The notes below the pieces were generated by a model that saw nothing but the letters and a program-made list of their open reading frames with translations, was not told the origin of the DNA and did no database searches. 13,883 nt of DNA, taken from the NCBI GenBank assembly GCA_031289515.1, contig JAITPH010000037.1, positions 1-13,883 of the forward strand, written 5' to 3'. The stretch is from Tannerella sp. (GTDB taxonomy: Bacteria; Bacteroidota; Bacteroidia; Bacteroidales; Tannerellaceae). A program made the position numbers and the translations under genes. Position 1 is the stretch's first letter; each line of letters begins with the position of its first letter. Of this stretch, positions 13,407 to 13,883 are shown one piece after another.

Positions 13407-13883
13407 TCATGCCTCCGAAGCGAGCAGTGAGCCGACAATCAGCTTTGCCGTTCGCGCTGAAGCTCCGGGCTTGCCGAGATCTTCGATTATCGAATCATAC
13501 CCTTCAAGCATTTTCCTTTTGTATTCAGGGTCTTCGACAATTCGTTTCAGCTCTTCAAACACTTTTTTGGAGGTGAAATCGCCGCCGAAAAGTTCCTTCA
13601 CTACCTCTTTTCCGGCAATCAGATTGACAAGCGAAATGAAAGGGATATGAAAGAAACGGTTAAAAACGAAACTCGTCAGCTTTCCGCCGTTTACATAATA
13701 GCAAACGACCTGCGGAACGCGAAACAGGGCTGTCTCAAGCGTTGCAGTGCCGGAAGTCACTAAAGCAACGTCGGCATGGCGCAGCAAATCGTAAGTCTGT
13801 CCGTACACGATGGCAGAGCCGAAATTCCCTGCAATAAACCGTTTGTAATCGTCGGGAGCAAGACCCGGCGCGCCCGCTATAAC
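13407..13883 (-). CDS. lpxB: Lipid-A-disaccharide synthase, C-terminal part (cut by window edge)
   Basis: LpxB joins UDP-2,3-diacylglucosamine and lipid X to form the lipid A disaccharide, at the inner face of the cytoplasmic membrane. The frame is open from base 13883 down to the TGA at 13409-13407, giving the last 158 residues; roughly the first 220 of a typical 380-residue enzyme are outside. Recognised segments: VIAGAPGLAPDDYKRF at the cut end, LRHADVALVTSGTATLETAL and VPQVVCYYVNG (nucleotide-sugar binding region of this GT-B glycosyltransferase family), IPFISLVNLIAGKEVVKELF, and the C-terminal helices. A GTG at 13808 is internal, not the start. It indicates an outer membrane with lipid A. 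Confidence 0.94.
   Translation of the reverse strand, partial: VIAGAPGLAPDDYKRFIAGNFGSAIVYGQTYDLLRHADVALVTSGTATLETALFRVPQVVCYYVNGGKLTSFVFNRFFHIPFISLVNLIAGKEVVKELFGGDFTSKKVFEELKRIVEDPEYKRKMLEGYDSIIEDLGKPGASARTAKLIVGSLLASEA

Overview
The window looks like a chromosomal segment of a Bacteroidales-type member of the Bacteroidetes. The support is: gene order and protein types known from that phylum (HU / 29-residue basic protein / RNase G; ssb-gldE-gldD; DUF4271-hemD-rnpA-yidD); promoters of the phylum-specific form TTTG, about 19-20 nt, TAnnTTTG; A/T-rich leaders mostly without Shine-Dalgarno sequences; and a gliding/type IX secretion-associated lipoprotein (GldD). Genus cannot be told from the sequence alone.

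Left part (1-1708): the first 336 codons of a large exported protein on the minus strand, running off the window edge. It has a signal peptide and a run of ten G inside the coding sequence just after it, a strong candidate for on/off phase variation. A 700-base gene-free stretch follows; its metK-proximal half holds two palindromic, hairpin-forming intergenic repeats and partial extra copies.

Minus-strand housekeeping block (1709-5334): HU-family DNA-binding protein, a 29-residue very basic protein with an unusually strong Shine-Dalgarno sequence, RNase G (rng) and S-adenosylmethionine synthetase (metK). metK has its own promoter just after the rng stop, followed at once by a SAM-II-type riboswitch. 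A long inverted repeat lies between the 29-residue gene and rng, and suggests that rng starts at a GTG.

Plus-strand operon 1 (5497-9629): from its own promoter, ssb, gldE (TTG start), gldD, a 4'-phosphopantetheinyl transferase and a [4Fe-4S] aldo/keto reductase. After ssb the genes overlap by 1-13 bases. mutY, which often sits next to ssb/HU in related genomes, is absent here.

Plus-strand operon 2 (9639-11790): DUF4271 membrane protein, hemD-like uroporphyrinogen-III synthase, rnpA and yidD, all overlapping end to start. tyrS follows with its own promoter (11809-13213).

Right end: a tRNA-Gln(TTG) on the minus strand with its own promoter, convergent with tyrS, then the C-terminal 158 codons of lpxB (lipid A disaccharide synthase), cut by the window edge. 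Apart from the exported protein with the G tract and the repeat-bearing spacer, the content is core genome.
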